The notes beneath the pieces were generated by a model. It searched no databases, was not told the origin of the DNA, and saw nothing but the letters and a program-made list of their open reading frames with translations. A stretch of DNA of 64,000 nt, from the NCBI GenBank assembly GCA_963920765.1, contig OY987244.1:18766358-18830357 (forward strand). The letters are read 5' to 3'. This DNA is from Ulota crispa. Its lineage: Eukaryota; Streptophyta; Bryopsida; Orthotrichales; Orthotrichaceae. Each line of letters opens with the position of its first letter. Position 1 is the first letter of the stretch. Below, piece after piece: positions 1 through 12,400 of this stretch. A program made the position numbers and the translations under genes.

Positions 1-138
1 CCTATATAGACTAACTTGATGTTCCTTTGAGAAGGATTTGGCAGGTTTATCCTTTTTTCACCTAAGATCTTTTTCTTGGTTTTGTGGTAGCATATGTTAA
101 AATGAGGCAAGGTTTTATCAAAAGTTTGCCAATTATAA

Positions 139-1285
139 TTGAACCCCTATATGCTCAAAGCACGAAATTTTGGTGTTTAGGAAATTTCAAGAAACTTTGA
201 AATCCTGTTGAAGGCAAAGATTTGATTGTTTTAAGGTTTTTTTTGGAGAAGTTGCTAGTTGAGGTTAGCTTTGGTGTTCAATTTTAATGCCTTCCACACC
301 TTATTTCAATTGTTTTGGTGGAAGCTAAATTGCAAGGACACCTATTGCGCACCAAATAGTGTGATGAAAAGTGACTATGCAAAACCTATAATAAGTTGCC
401 ACGTTGAAAAAACAAGCATCAAGTTGAGATTGAAGTCAAGATTTCCCTTGGGCATTCCCATGGGCAATGGGGGTCCTTTTACTAAAACTTTGTCATCTAA
501 CAAAATCTAAATGCGTTTTTGTGCTAATTTCACTTGGAATGGATTTATTATACATATTTGAATTCATGCACAATTGAATTTTCTTTGGTTCATAATTATT
601 TTTGGTCAATAATGGAGTTAAAAAAACTCTTTGCAACATGTGGTAGCTCTTTGACAATTGCATTGCTAGCTCATATATGATATTGTGATCATGGATTTGG
701 AAGAGGGTCATTAGTTTTGAAATAACAACAACAAACACTAAATCATCTTAAGGTAGGAGCACCCATAAGCGTTAGTTTAAGGGTTTTGAACATGACGGCT
801 ATCAATAAACATCTAGCAAATTATAAGATCCTATTAGGACTAGAAAAATAATGAGTTTGCACTTTCAAATGTATTATTTGGATACTATGAGAATAAGTTG
901 TGAAATTTTAAAGAGCAAACTGCCATTGCACCCATAACCAACACTAAGGTTTCATGTTCACATGTTGTACATCCTTGTAATAGCATCTATTTACTTCCAC
1001 AGATTTTCCAAGATTTTAGAGGTGACGGTTATGGGGACACTAATGCTTATCGATGTTCTTACCTTAAGTGGTTTTTCCCATTTTTGTACACAAAAGTTGC
1101 CTTTTTTGCATTAGAATTGTTGGACGGCTAAAAACACCAAAAATTCCACATTCATCCACATTTAATCACTAATATACTAAAATATGCGTGACCTATTTGG
1201 AGGTTTTTTTGGTAGCACCATCTAAAAGTCTTGAAGTTCAAACCCTATGGTTTCAATTTTGTTTTTGATGCATTTGGACTCACCT
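139..1285. mobile_element. Truncated copy of the CCCCT-terminus element, interrupted by a TA-type MITE
   Basis: The left end TTGAACCCCTATATGCTC matches, in reverse complement, the right end of the element at 58438-59329, and the two stay alignable internally (for example around 215-250, 700-750, 1080-1110 and 1220-1250). The copy is split by the element at 751-1074, and its right terminus is no longer recognisable, so the end point is approximate. Confidence 0.65.
751..1074 (+). mobile_element. TA-duplicating MITE, copy 1 (324 bp)
   Basis: Terminal inverted repeats begin AGGTAGGAGCACCCATAAG and the element is flanked by TA on both sides (749-750, 1075-1076). Related copies are at 33431-33744 and 54941-55290. 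The host element at 58438-59329 lacks this insertion at the matching place, which gives an unoccupied-site reference. Confidence 0.8.
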
Positions 1286-1437
1286 TTAAATTGCATTCAT
1301 ATTACTAATATCCCTCCTAACACCAAGTGTGAACATACCCTTAACTCAAAAAACCAAGAAAATGGATGATGAAAAAACATGCAAGTGCTTACAAGAGGCT
1401 ATTTCCTTGTAGCAATGGCTCAATTTTTGCTTGGTTT

Positions 1438-2090
1438 TTAACCCCTCACCGCCCAAGGGGACCAAAACTATCTCTGCTTGTTTGCAATTTTGGATTTATA
1501 AATTTCCTCCATGATTAATTACAATGATTATTATTTTTTAAGTTCTTGTTGAGGTCTTGTTTTAGTATCAAGAGTTTGATTTTGAAAATGACCAATTATG
1601 ATTTTTCTATTTAAGATTTTGTGCAAGGGTGTCCATTGCAAATTTTCACTTTCTAGTATTGAGGGCTCTTGGACACGAGTCTCAAGTACACTAGAACTTG
1701 GAGAAAATACTACATTAGAAATTGATTAAAAAAAATTGTAGAATAGATTTTGAGAAGCTATAAATTGATTGGGGTTATGAATATTATATTTTATATATTC
1801 ATGTTTTTGAGGTACCCTCAATTTTAGATTTGAGATGTGAAAAGAGGATTGAAAGACTTCAGATCAATTTCACAATTTTAATACCCTCATGATCAAATCT
1901 TTTAATCTTTTAATCCATAAGTGATATTGTTAAGTTTTCTTTTCCCATGTAATCTTTAACATGTCTAGCTTGAATTTGTACGGTTACATTTTTAAAAAAA
2001 TTGACAAAATTTATCAAAATATTGGCATTTTGTTCACTTTAGAGCAGATTTTGAGATGCTCGAGATCTGCCTTGGGCGGTGAGGGGTTAA
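1438..2090. mobile_element. TTAA-flanked element with 17-bp terminal inverted repeats
   Basis: TTAA at 1438-1441 and 2087-2090 encloses 645 bp with a perfect 17-bp inverted repeat, CCCCTCACCGCCCAAGG at the left end and its complement at the right. There is no transposase frame, so it is non-autonomous. The interior is related, in inverse orientation, to the element at 6367-6999 (shared stretch near GTGTCCATTGCAAATTTTC). Confidence 0.8.
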
Positions 2091-2200
2091 AGTAAGATTC
2101 TTCCTCAAACTCAGCCAAGGGAGCTTTTCTTGATGCACAATCTCCTCCCCCTTAGCCAATACAATAATTATACGCATGGACCTATTTACATCCATTCAAT

Positions 2201-2385
2201 AGGGGATTTCAAATATCTCAAAAAAACAATAAACACTCATGAATGAGTTTTTGTTCACCGGTGAATATGTTGTCACAACCTCAAGAGTTCGTCATGGCTT
2301 ATGCACGGAGGGACTTGGTCGGATTATTCACCAATTTCATTCACGTGAACAAAATTGGTGGTGAACTGCATATTTGAAACCCCCT
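2201..2385. mobile_element. Small inverted-repeat element, AGGGG...CCCCT type (185 bp)
   Basis: The left end AGGGGATTTCAAATAT and right end ATATTTGAAACCCCCT are near-complementary. The interior has TTCACNNGTGAA-like blocks. The element at 30506-30831 has the same end structure and interior motif, so the two form a family. Confidence 0.6.
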
Positions 2386-2659
2386 CATGAGCAAATTTGG
2401 AATTCATGATCCTAAAAGGGTTAATTCACGTCTATAATGCAATGCTCTCTATTCCGCTTTTACAATTTGTTTCATTGTATTGGTCTCATTTGAGGATAAA
2501 CGCCTATCTGGCTTTTGGGGCCACATCCCCGGACAAAACCTTACGGTGGTTTTTATATTGGTCTCATTTGAATATGCAAATGGTTGGAAACATTCAACAC
2601 AGACATTCTGGGAACCTTTACTTAGCATAAAATCTTCTTCATGATAACCTGGATGTATC

Positions 2660-2985
2660 GTCCCCAAAGGCTGGGTAGATGACAAGCCGTGTTGTGGGTC
2701 CAGGGTGGAAAATTTCAACTATTTTTTTCAAATAAGAGTAAGAGTAAAATAATTCCCCCCTATGTTAGATTTGGTCAATTTTGTCCTTCCTCATGATTCT
2801 GAACTAAGTGAAAGTCTGTAGATCCAAATTTTAATTCAAAATCCTTAAGTTCCACCTCTTCAGAATAAATGTCTATATTCTTACATTTCTTTTGCAAATG
2901 AAATATGTGAGATTTTCCATTTTGACCCCACAAAACGGCATGCCATCTAACCTCAAACCTCAACCCCACCACGGCTCCACCAATA
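2660..2985. mobile_element. Mutator-like MITE with long inverted repeats, diverged copy
   Basis: About 40 bp at 2671-2712 is complementary, with mismatches, to 2915-2953. The core GGTTAGATGGCATGCCGT and the GGGGNCAGGGTGGAAA block match the ends of the element at 6284-7166 and, more weakly, 54506-55502. The outermost ends are unclear and no target duplication was found. Confidence 0.55.
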
Positions 2986-5291
2986 CATGGAATCTTGCTT
3001 TCTGGGAGAATGGCACGGAATTTGGAGCTGCTGAAGTTATCCCATGACACATTCCCCACAAATCCATGGATTGCAGCACGGATAGCAAGACATGCCGCCG
3101 TATATGTTAGCAGTAAAGCAAAACCTATCTACAAAAACCCAAAGAGAAAGCCAAACACCGCCACTTTACATTTTGTTAATGCCTTGGCTCTGTATTCCTC
3201 GCTTGATCCCATTCCTTTCATCAGAGAAAAAAAAACAAATGAAACACAATCACCTCCTCTAATGGAAAGAGTCACAACTAGAACTTTGCTCACAACTTTG
3301 GACTTGAGGAGGATAAGGTAGGAGGCTCAAAAGCCGACCATGTAAGAGCTCATCTCCTTTTTCATGGTTTTTGCGTGGATGGGAGGATTTTTAGATCCCT
3401 CTTCAAACAAAGAGAAATACAGTAGATGCGGAATGTAACACTAGTTGTTTCATGTTTTTTGAAGCATTTTTGAATTACTCATGAATTTTCAAAGTGCATG
3501 TGTCATAGGTCCCTATTTATGACTTTAGACCTTTCAATAACTGTTCACTTGTAAACTGTGAGGAGATTTGGAGAAGCAAGGAGAATGATTGGCTTTTTGC
3601 AATTAAAAACAACTTTTCTTCCATGCATTCAATGGAGGCCGACCACCCAATGCACCATTTCACTACAGTTTATAAGGTGGTTCAAAATGCCTTGGCAGTT
3701 TTCAAGCCTCCTACCTTAGTACTAACAATCACAATTTCTTGGTCCTACAAGCGACTCTTGCCTTGTTTCACACAGCATGTAAATTTCCAACCAATGGTAA
3801 TATATATAATTTGCCCCCTCTTTTTTGTTGTTCAACTCTATTCTCCACCAAGGTCCTTAGATTAAAGCAAGGTCCTTAGATTAAAGCAAGGTCTCTGAAT
3901 TCAAAATTCTCAAATTTAGTCACTAAGCTTAGATGGTAAATTTCTGAAATATCAGGTTTTTTAAAATGTGAAAAAGTGGAGCACTTTCACCTTAGCCGCA
4001 TATTGAAAAACAGGGTGAGAGTTGCTTGTAGGACCAATATATTGTCCTCCTAATACCAGTGGCATGTCAAAGGATAAAACTAAAAAAAGACGCCCATGTT
4101 ATAGCTACATGGTCATCTTTGCTTTTTGGTGACAAGGAATTCCTATCATCAAAATGATTCATAAAAATCCAGTACTTTCCCTTGATTTTTTCAAAATAAT
4201 TGGAAAAAAAAATCTTCAATGATGTGGTTGATTTTCCTAGTTTCCAACCTACTTTTTAAAACTCGGCTACTTAATCTTCCAACATAAGTTTTAATCCTGA
4301 CGCACACTAATATAGCAGATTTGTGAACAAGCACCAAACAATTTATTTGGCATATTGTTGCACAAATCGCACAAATCCAATAAATAACTTGACATTCATG
4401 CCATCACTAGTCAGGTAGGTAGCTTGAATTTTTTCCCCTCTCATGAAAGGCGTCCTATAGGTAGTTAAAGAATGGATATGAGGTGATTCTTGAATGGATC
4501 CTCTTTAGTCATAGAAAAAAAGGTGTATTCTATTGCAAGAGTCAATCATACTTCTTGATTTCTCTTCATCTTTTTACAAGTTGCAAGGGGACGGTTTATG
4601 GGAGACATAGAGTCACAAATAAGTGTCCACTACATAAAAACTCTAAAAGCTCATCAATGATTCAATAATGCTTCAAAAAATACGAAAAAAAGTGTTACAT
4701 TTATCATGCATTTCCCTTTCTGAAAATTAAACAAAAAATCCTCCTGTCTCAAAATGCGCGTGCAGTGGAAAGGTAGATCAGCCCTTAAAGTGTTGCTTTT
4801 CGAGGTACTCTACCTTAGTGTGGCTTCTCAACTGTGCTGCATGAGATGATGTACTACTCTGCACAAGTTTCCAAATGTTTTAACTTTTTTCAGCAAACGT
4901 CAACCTCAATTTATCGTGCAAGAATAGCCAAGGAGTTACTTTACGAAAGGCTCTTTCCCTGTAGTTTGGCTTGCTATTCTTTTCAAATAAGATTCAACTC
5001 AAACTTTCTAGTAGTTTGTAGTGTTTATAACCTCAAACATCTTAGTAAACTGAGACAAAAAAAGGCATATGTAGCACTTGTAAAGTCACTCACATTCAAA
5101 CATAAACACGTTATGGATCGTTTAAAATCCATGCATGTCAAGTTTGTATGAAGTTCTCAATTGAAGTTCCTAGTTTGATAAGGAGTAATACTTTACTTGC
5201 TCTTCAAGGGAAAAGTCAGCTTTCAAGAAAAAGAAATAGAGAATTATCACAATGGAATACATGTTTCCCAAACCAAAACAAGTGAACTTTT

Positions 5292-5296
<5 letters not shown>
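2986..5296. other. Spacer without a recognised gene
   Basis: AT-rich DNA. A 108-codon open frame (2995-3321 plus) has no recognised domain and begins inside transposon-end sequence, and the frame at 4834-5151 is similar. I see no RNA gene or clear terminal repeats. Confidence 0.5.
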
Positions 5297-5346
<50 letters not shown>

Positions 5347-5356
5347 TAAATATATA
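5297..5356. repeat. (TA)n microsatellite
   Basis: An almost uninterrupted TA dinucleotide run of about 45 bp, grading into TAAATA repeats. Confidence 0.95.
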
Positions 5357-5998
5357 CCCACATATTCTTCTACAAGCAACTTCAAATTTTATATTTCTAA
5401 AAATGGACATGATTTTAACATGTATGAGAGGTTGAGAGGTTGAGAGGTTGAAAGGTCTTCGATAGACGAGTCAAAAAATTTGTGATCAAAATTTTATTGC
5501 AATGTGTGAAATTATTGCGCAATTTTCAAGAACTGCATAATGATCCCATATATAGTCAAAATTAATAGCAATGATAAGGATCAAAGTATTTACCCAGTAT
5601 TTGCTTATATTGCTTGATAATGACTTCAACTATGGATACAACGAAAAAATATATTGATTTGGCAACTTTTTTTCAAAGACTAAGACCAATTATTTGGCAA
5701 TAAGCCAGTAATGGTAAGAACAGAAGATAAGATCAAGCGCTTCAGCAAGTGCACCAGTTGTTTTTAATATCAAACACTTAATAAACATTATGTTGTCATT
5801 CTTCATAAAACAAGTTCAACATAGACTAGATAATTTTCGAGGGCAAGAAGCTTCAACAAATGAACAATCATTATGCAAACGAACGTTGTTGAACTGAGAA
5901 CATTATATATTATTGATTGGAAGGCCACATCATGTAGTTTTTTTTTTTTGGGTTTGAAATGATTTTTAGACCCTTGATGCCTCAAGTTTGCTTGTTGA

Positions 5999-5999
<1 letters not shown>

Positions 6000-6029
<30 letters not shown>

Positions 6030-6080
6030 ATTATTTTTATTATTTTATTATTATTTTTTTATTTTTATTTTTATTTTTTT
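6000..6080. repeat. (TTTTTA)n-like microsatellite
   Basis: T-rich tract with an A every three to six bases, such as TTTTTATTTTTATTTTTA, about 80 bp long. Confidence 0.9.
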
Positions 6081-6283
6081 GTAAATAAACCTTAGAAACT
6101 GCACCGTTATGAATGCAGTTGAGTCATTTGAGTGTGTGCAACTTTACCTGTAGGATTAATAGAGTTTAAGTGGGTTTCTTTTACCATCAAATAAGAAAGT
6201 GATACAATTGGCTGAAAATCTGTATGAGGCGTTCTCGAAATAAGAATACCAGGAGATCCATTGCATTGTCTGCACAAGCTGTG

Positions 6284-7166
6284 GGCTCACTGGGCTGGGG
6301 GTTATATGGCATGTCATTTTGTGGGGGACAGGGTGGAAAGTCTCACCTTTTTTCACCCGAAATCAAATCTAAATGCCCAAGGGAATTTGTTTAGAAGTTG
6401 AACAAAGAGCCAACATTTTGATAAATTGTACTGATATTTGTAAAATTTTAATTATACAAATTCAAACTAGATATGTTAAAGATCACATAAGAAAAGAAAA
6501 CACAATAATATTACTTATGGATTGAAAGATTATAATGTTTGATCAAGAGGGTGTTAAAATTGTGCAAATGGCTTGAAGTCTTTTAATCCTCTTTTTTCAT
6601 GTCAAATCTAAAAAATGGTAACAAAAAAAACATTATGTTAAAGGACATAACATACATGTTTCAATCAATTTACAACTTTTCAAGATCTTTTTTACAAATT
6701 TTTAAAATAAATTTTTAGTGTAATTTTTTCTCCAAGATATTGTGTATTTGAGGCTCATTTCCTAGAGATCTCAACACTAAGAAAGTCAAGATAGCAATGG
6801 ACACCTTTGCACAAAATCTTGAATTTGAAAAATAAAAATCAATCATTTTCAAAATCAGATTTTTGATGCCAAAACTAGACTTGTAAAAGAACATATCAAA
6901 ACTACAAACTACTAAAAAAAGAAGCTAGAGTTAGGGTTTATTGGACTTCAAAACGTTGTCAGACACCAAAATGTGGAACCTTGGGCATTTAGGGGTTAAA
7001 TTCAGAAACTCTGATTTAGTCTAAAGTCATGCAGGAGGACAAAACTGACCAACTCCAACATAGGGGCAGATCATCACTTGTACCCTTGTTTGCAAAAAGG
7101 AAGGGGTTTCCCACCCTGGCCCCACAAAACGGCCATGCTATCTAACCCTTTCCAACCTGTGAGGGA
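6284..7166. mobile_element. Mutator-like element with long inverted repeats, hosting a nested TTAA element
   Basis: The left end (GGCTCAC, then GGTTATATGGCATGTC and GGGACAGGGTGGAAAG) is complementary to the right end (7105-7166). The GGCTCA terminus is shared with the element at 54506. A 9-bp target duplication was not found, so the ends may have decayed. The element at 6367-6999 lies inside it. Confidence 0.6.
6367..6999. mobile_element. TTAA-type element nested in a Mutator-like element
   Basis: The right end CCTTGGGCATTTAGGGG is followed by TTAA (6996-6999). The left end keeps CTAAATGCCCAAGG, but the outer CCCC and TTAA are mutated. The interior matches 1442-2086 in reverse. Confidence 0.65.
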
Positions 7167-7489
7167 GCAGTCAAGTACAAGCGCAATGCAGATAAACTCT
7201 AATGTCATTTCCATAAATAGCTCAAGTAGCCTTAAAAACACGGCTGTGTGTTTGCAATTTTGATATTTTGTGAAGGTACAAAAACAATTTGGACAAGGTA
7301 CTGGCAAAGCAAGGCCAAGAAATGATCAACCAAGCTATGTCAACAGTATGAAAAATATTGACCTACCTTTGTTCTCCAAGACTTGGTCGGCTTTGAAATT
7401 ACCAATACGTAATTTCAGATGGCGCCCGCATTTGGGGAGAAATTTTAACCTCACCTGGTAAATTATGGCATTTATCCATTTTGACCGAT

Positions 7490-8560
7490 TTTTCATGACC
7501 AAGCTTCAATATTTTTCTATATCTATAATAGAATAGACTATAATTTAAAAAAAAATTGATACATTTGGCCGGTTGATTGTTCTAAGTATGTATATTGTTG
7601 TAGAGAATTGGACAAAATAGCAAAAAGTTGGACAGAGTTGCTCTAAGGGCAACTTTATGCTAGTATTCTAGGCTAGTTTGGAGTCTTTGCCACGTCCAGT
7701 GCTTCCAACATTGACCTCCCATTGGATAATTCTCTGTAAGACAACCTCAAGGTTTTTACACCAAAAGTCAAGGTCAAATTTTTGATTATAATATTCAAAA
7801 ACAAGTTCTAAAATAACTCCAATGCCTTTGAAAATAGGAGGCCAAGCAACTATTGGCCCCACCGTAAGATGAAATAAGAACATTAAAAACTCTGCCTAGT
7901 TTTTAATATATTTTTATTTTTTATCCCTTTTATCTTGAAAATTTCAAGATTTGCACTTGTGGCTTCAACTTTTTGGCATAAAAGCTTCTACACTCAAAAA
8001 GAATTCCCCCCCTCGTGGATGCTTGAAGCGATTCTTGAGATCATTTGGGCTAGATTTTGGCAAAATGACTCCAAGTTTTCATTGGCTTGACTCCTAGTGT
8101 AAAGCGGCCCTGAACTTGGTTCTTCCACAGGGAGTGGTGAAGCTTGTCTGCATTGCCATTGAGATCCCAGAAGGTACACTTTTTCCTAAATTTAGGCAAC
8201 CAGGGTCAGTAGTCACTCCGACTGGTTGCAACTCGTCACAGGCTTCCCATACCCAAAGTCACTGCTAGGCCTCAGTAAAACTGGGCATGTGGAGCAGTGC
8301 TGCAGTAGTGAGTAGTGAGTGTCCAAGAGGACCCCAGGACCTCCCTGAGAGACTGGTTGTTTATGCTTTAAGTTATCCAGAACACCTGCTTTGCACAGAG
8401 GTCATGGTGCGTGGTGAGGAATCCAGACTGCTGCAAGAGCTGGGGTCACAGTGGAAGTCGTGACCGGTGATGATGGAGCACAAGGACACGGCTGTCGCTC
8501 ATGGCCACAATCCGGGGAGATTTTTTCATGAAACTCTTTGTTGAAGCAATCGTCAAAACA
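7490..8560. other. Spacer with weak coding-like signal on the minus strand
   Basis: Two minus-strand frames (7668-7883 and 7994-8179) have a plausible amino-acid mix but no recognised domain and no convincing start or splice signals linking them. They could be fragments of a gene or retroelement. Confidence 0.25.
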
Positions 8561-8710
8561 CAAGGAGATTATTTGGGTTTACCACATCCAAAAGTGGTAA
8601 AATCAGTATAATTACCACTTTGGAATGGAAAAGTGGCAGTTATGTATATTTTGCCACTTTTGAGTGATGTGGTGATGGTAGTGTAGGAAACCCAAATCAT
8701 TTCCTTGTCA
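8561..8710. mobile_element. Short fold-back MITE (about 150 bp)
   Basis: The left end CAAGGAGATTATTTGGGTTT pairs with the right end, whose complement reads CAAGGAAATGATTTGGGTTT. The inner arms AAAGTGGTAAAAT and ATTTTGCCACTTT also pair. It lies just upstream of the DHH-domain gene leader. Confidence 0.65.
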
Positions 8711-8759
8711 AGAAAGACCGGCTAACAACATGTAACTAAAGGTCGGTTCTGCCGGTACA

Positions 8760-9480
8760 ATTGCCCATGGCCCCATGCAAAGGCATTAGGTGGGGGTAGT
8801 CAGACGTGGACATGGACGACGACTGCAACGACGACGGCGACGAAGGTTGCTAGACTGCACAAAACTGCCCGTCTGACATGCTCTGACGACGCCAGGACTT
8901 TTTGTTTTTGCTTTTGCTGTCCTTGCCCATTCCAGAAACCAGTTCAGCATTGTCGTTGATTCTCCTCCTTTTGCTTCCAATTTGTCAGACGGCGCTCTTG
9001 CCCCCTCCCCCCACCCCACCTCCTTAATGGCAACGCAGTTTGCTCAGCCTCCCCTTGTGCTCTCTCTCGCAGTTGTTCAGATTCCGTGCTGTTCGCCAGA
9101 TCTCGCCACCAGCTATCATATTTTTCACAGTACAATCCCAAGTTAGAATCACCATGAAAAACTGAGTTCAGCAGATGTCAAAATCGGTCTCTGACTTCTG
9201 GTCTCAGAGCTTTTGTCATTCCATGTTCAGATGGTAAGTATTCCTGAGAAGCTGGAGAGCTGTGAAGGCGAAGAGCTGCTCCGAATTTGAAACATCTAGT
9301 GATCAATACGGGTCACCGAATTAATTCGATACTAAGACGGTGCTCATTGCTGCACGGTGGCTGTCAATCAAGTAGGACGATCAGTTTGAGGACGTCGTGG
9401 GGGGTGAGCAATTTGCTGGCCATGTCTAGAGTACTCTCTAGTAGCGGAGAAGGTTTTGGAGAAGCGTACTCGGGTACACG
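8760..9480 (+). promoter_or_regulatory. Probable promoter and 5' leader of the DHH-domain gene
   Basis: The base composition rises sharply in GC compared with the AT-rich spacer to the left, and the stretch ends at the ATG at 9481. It includes GAC/GCC-rich segments (8810-8900) and a C-rich strip (8999-9022). Open frames on both strands here are short and overlapping, as expected for a GC-rich leader. No TATA box or known operator can be assigned with confidence. Confidence 0.35.
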
Positions 9481-12400
9481 ATGATGATGCAGGAAAGCAA
9501 AGGGCAGCCCAGCATGATCATCTTGGGGCAAGAGCAACAAGAGGCTATGGTGGAGGAAGGGAATTGCAAAGCAGCAGCAGGGCAGCAGGGACTCACGTGG
9601 CACTCTCGCAAATTGAGCTGGTGGAGCTCCGCTGTGGATCTCTCCTCCACCTTACTCTCCAAAATGGATCAGGTGCATAAAACCTGTCCCCACATAAGCC
9701 CTTGATCGCCGCATGAACAATCACTACATGCAGCACTCATCATAATGGCGAAGTCTCTAATTCCTGCTTTTGTAAGAACGAGTTCTTAGAGTCTGCCTTT
9801 GAGAGCATGAATTCAATTGATCATGCACTTGTTCGATTAATCATGCACTTGTTGCTGCAGGTTCCGGCATCGCTGGTGGGTTTTGGTTTACCGTGGCATG
9901 CGGGTGCCAAAGGAGATGAACCGAAGGAGATGTCGCAAGAGTTTAAGGAGAAGCAGCAGCTCGTGGAATTGCCGGAACAAATTGCGAAACCAGCCTTGGA
10001 GCAAAACGCAAAACCGGGCTTAGATTGCGAGCAGGCGACGGGAGGGGAGACAGCAGAAGAGGAATTAGGAGGGGAAGAGACCAGATTGACGGCGCGAGGG
10101 GTAGAGTCGCGACGACGGACGAAGCGCATGCCGGTGGATCTCACCCCTGCAGGTCCGAAGCACGAGGACGACGACGCCAACGCGCCCATCCGGTCGAAGA
10201 AGCTGTCTGCCGTGGGCCGCGAGATTCTCCTCGGCGAGGGCCATGTGTACCACGAGGAAATGCGCCGGCTCCGCAGACACCGAAAGCAATTGTCCGAAGC
10301 GGCGGTCTGGCAAGCCGAGCACGCCGGCGTTCGCTCATCACAATCGTGGTCTCGTCTGGATGACATGATCAAGACCAACCCCCCGCACGCGCTCCCCGCC
10401 CCACCACCCTCCGAACACAACCGCATCGCCGAAACCAGAACAGAGCAATCGCTACCCAATCGAGCTCTTCAACCTACTCGATTACGCGAGGACGCAATTG
10501 AACCATCACGGGCGACTCTCGAAGCACCGAACTCGCGCGCATCGCCTCGCTTCCGCAAAGAATCGCGTGCTTCGAAATTCTTTCGAATGCTGGGAATCAG
10601 CTCTCACGCTGATGGTGATATCGTCGTGTCGAAGAAGCTCACAAAGCAGAAAGGGTTGCAAGTCGTGAACAATCTCATCGTGTCGCAGCATCAGAAATTC
10701 GCCAAGAGCTTGGAGCCACAAAAGCTTGGAATCACAAACGGGGTCCGAAATCACCATCAAGAGGGTAAGAAATCGGCGGAGCACTCATGCAAGAAGAGTT
10801 GGCTCTTCAAGTGGATACGTGGATCGCCGAAACCTGCTGCGCTGCCAAAGCACGTCGTGGCGCTAGCATCGCCTCCTCAAGGTTTGTCACCATGACTCTG
10901 TGTGTAGTTTACAAAGTATCACAAGCTCTGCTACAAACATAGCTAACTTACATGCGCTAAATTTTCAGACCTTATTGTTCACATTTCTTTGCAGTTATTT
11001 GTGTTTGCTAAATTTAGCAAAGGTTGAGAGCACTGGAATTGAAAGCTATGAATGGCAAAATGCTCAGAGCCAAAGCCGATGCGGCATAAGCGAGCGTCGT
11101 CGTGGAGTTGCGCCTCGCATGCTTCGACAGCAGCGGTAACTCCGCTTCGAAGATCCCGCGTTCATCAAGATGACAACGACGCAACGGAGAACACGGTTGA
11201 ATCGGGCGTGGATTGTGATCTCCGTGAGGCGTATCAGGATTGCCATGGAAGCTTTGAGCGTCCGGAAAGCTTCAGAGGACAAGAGAGCTTCAGAGGACAA
11301 GAGAGCTTCAGAAGACAGGAGGAGAGCTTCAGGAAGGGCGAGGTTTTCGAGGATTGCCATGGAAGCTTTCGAAGTGTGACCACCAGTTGTGCAAGTTTCC
11401 GGAGCGCTGCAAGCTTGGATGAGACAGAATGGAGCCATCCGCCTCCCGACCAATCGTTAACAATCGGCGACGTGGCTGCGCTCTGCAACTCCTCGTTGAA
11501 GTTCGTCTTCAAATGCAGGGAGATTCAGCACTTCAACAAGTTCCTTCGAAGTCAGAAGAAGCGGCTTCTCAGTGCGCATGACAACACCGATTGCTTCAAC
11601 GTCATTCTCTCGGGACCTCATACTGGTACGTTTCTTCAATCCATTGCCATGTTGTTGTTGTTCATGATTTCGAGAGACTGGCACTAATGAGAGTTCATTG
11701 CAGAAGTAAGCTCCATGGTGGCCGCTCTTGCATACGCGTGGTTTCTCGACTCCACTGTACCGAAGGCATGGCATGCTGTTGCCCTGATTGACATTCCGAG
11801 GCACCAGATGCACAAGCATAAAGATGCTGCTTGGCTGTTCGATGCGTGTGGCATCGACCCTGCGGCGTTGCTGTTTGCAGATGAGGTCAGTATGGTTGTC
11901 AAGCCATGGTACCAGTTGTTTCCCTGTTTTAGGGTTTCTCAAAGTTGTTCTTCTTGCTGGCTCATAAGAAATTTGATCGTGTGCAGATGCAGTTGTCAAG
12001 CTTGGTTGAAGCAGGACGCATCAAGATCTCAACAATCGGGCAAGATGTTCTTGTAACGAAGAACGAGGTGAACACAACTTCGTAGTTCTCAACTTAGGGT
12101 TAAAACGTGCTTTGTTGCTTCTTCAATTCTGTTTGAACCAATAAATTAGCTTCCAACTAATTCTTAACCCGAGCTTGCTAATCCAACTTCGCTAAGTTCC
12201 CTGACCTTTGCACTTGTAGGTAGGATCGGTATGCACACTTTTAGCGGAGAAGCTATTAGCTGAAGCTCAATGCGTATTGGAACCGCGCTACATGAAGACT
12301 CTCTTGGTAAGAAACAACGACAACCTAAAGAAATACAACAGTACCTGGTCCGTTGTTGAAGCATAAGAATCTCAAAGCATTTTCCCAGTCGCTTTTATGA

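Noticed and set aside
2775..3059. 94-codon minus-strand frame, similar to one at 7074-7307
   Set aside because: The shared AVLWGQ-type peptide comes from the inverted terminal repeats of the Mutator-like elements, not from related proteins.
9821..10459. 212-codon minus-strand frame
   Set aside because: It is the antisense shadow of the GC-rich second exon of the DHH-domain gene.
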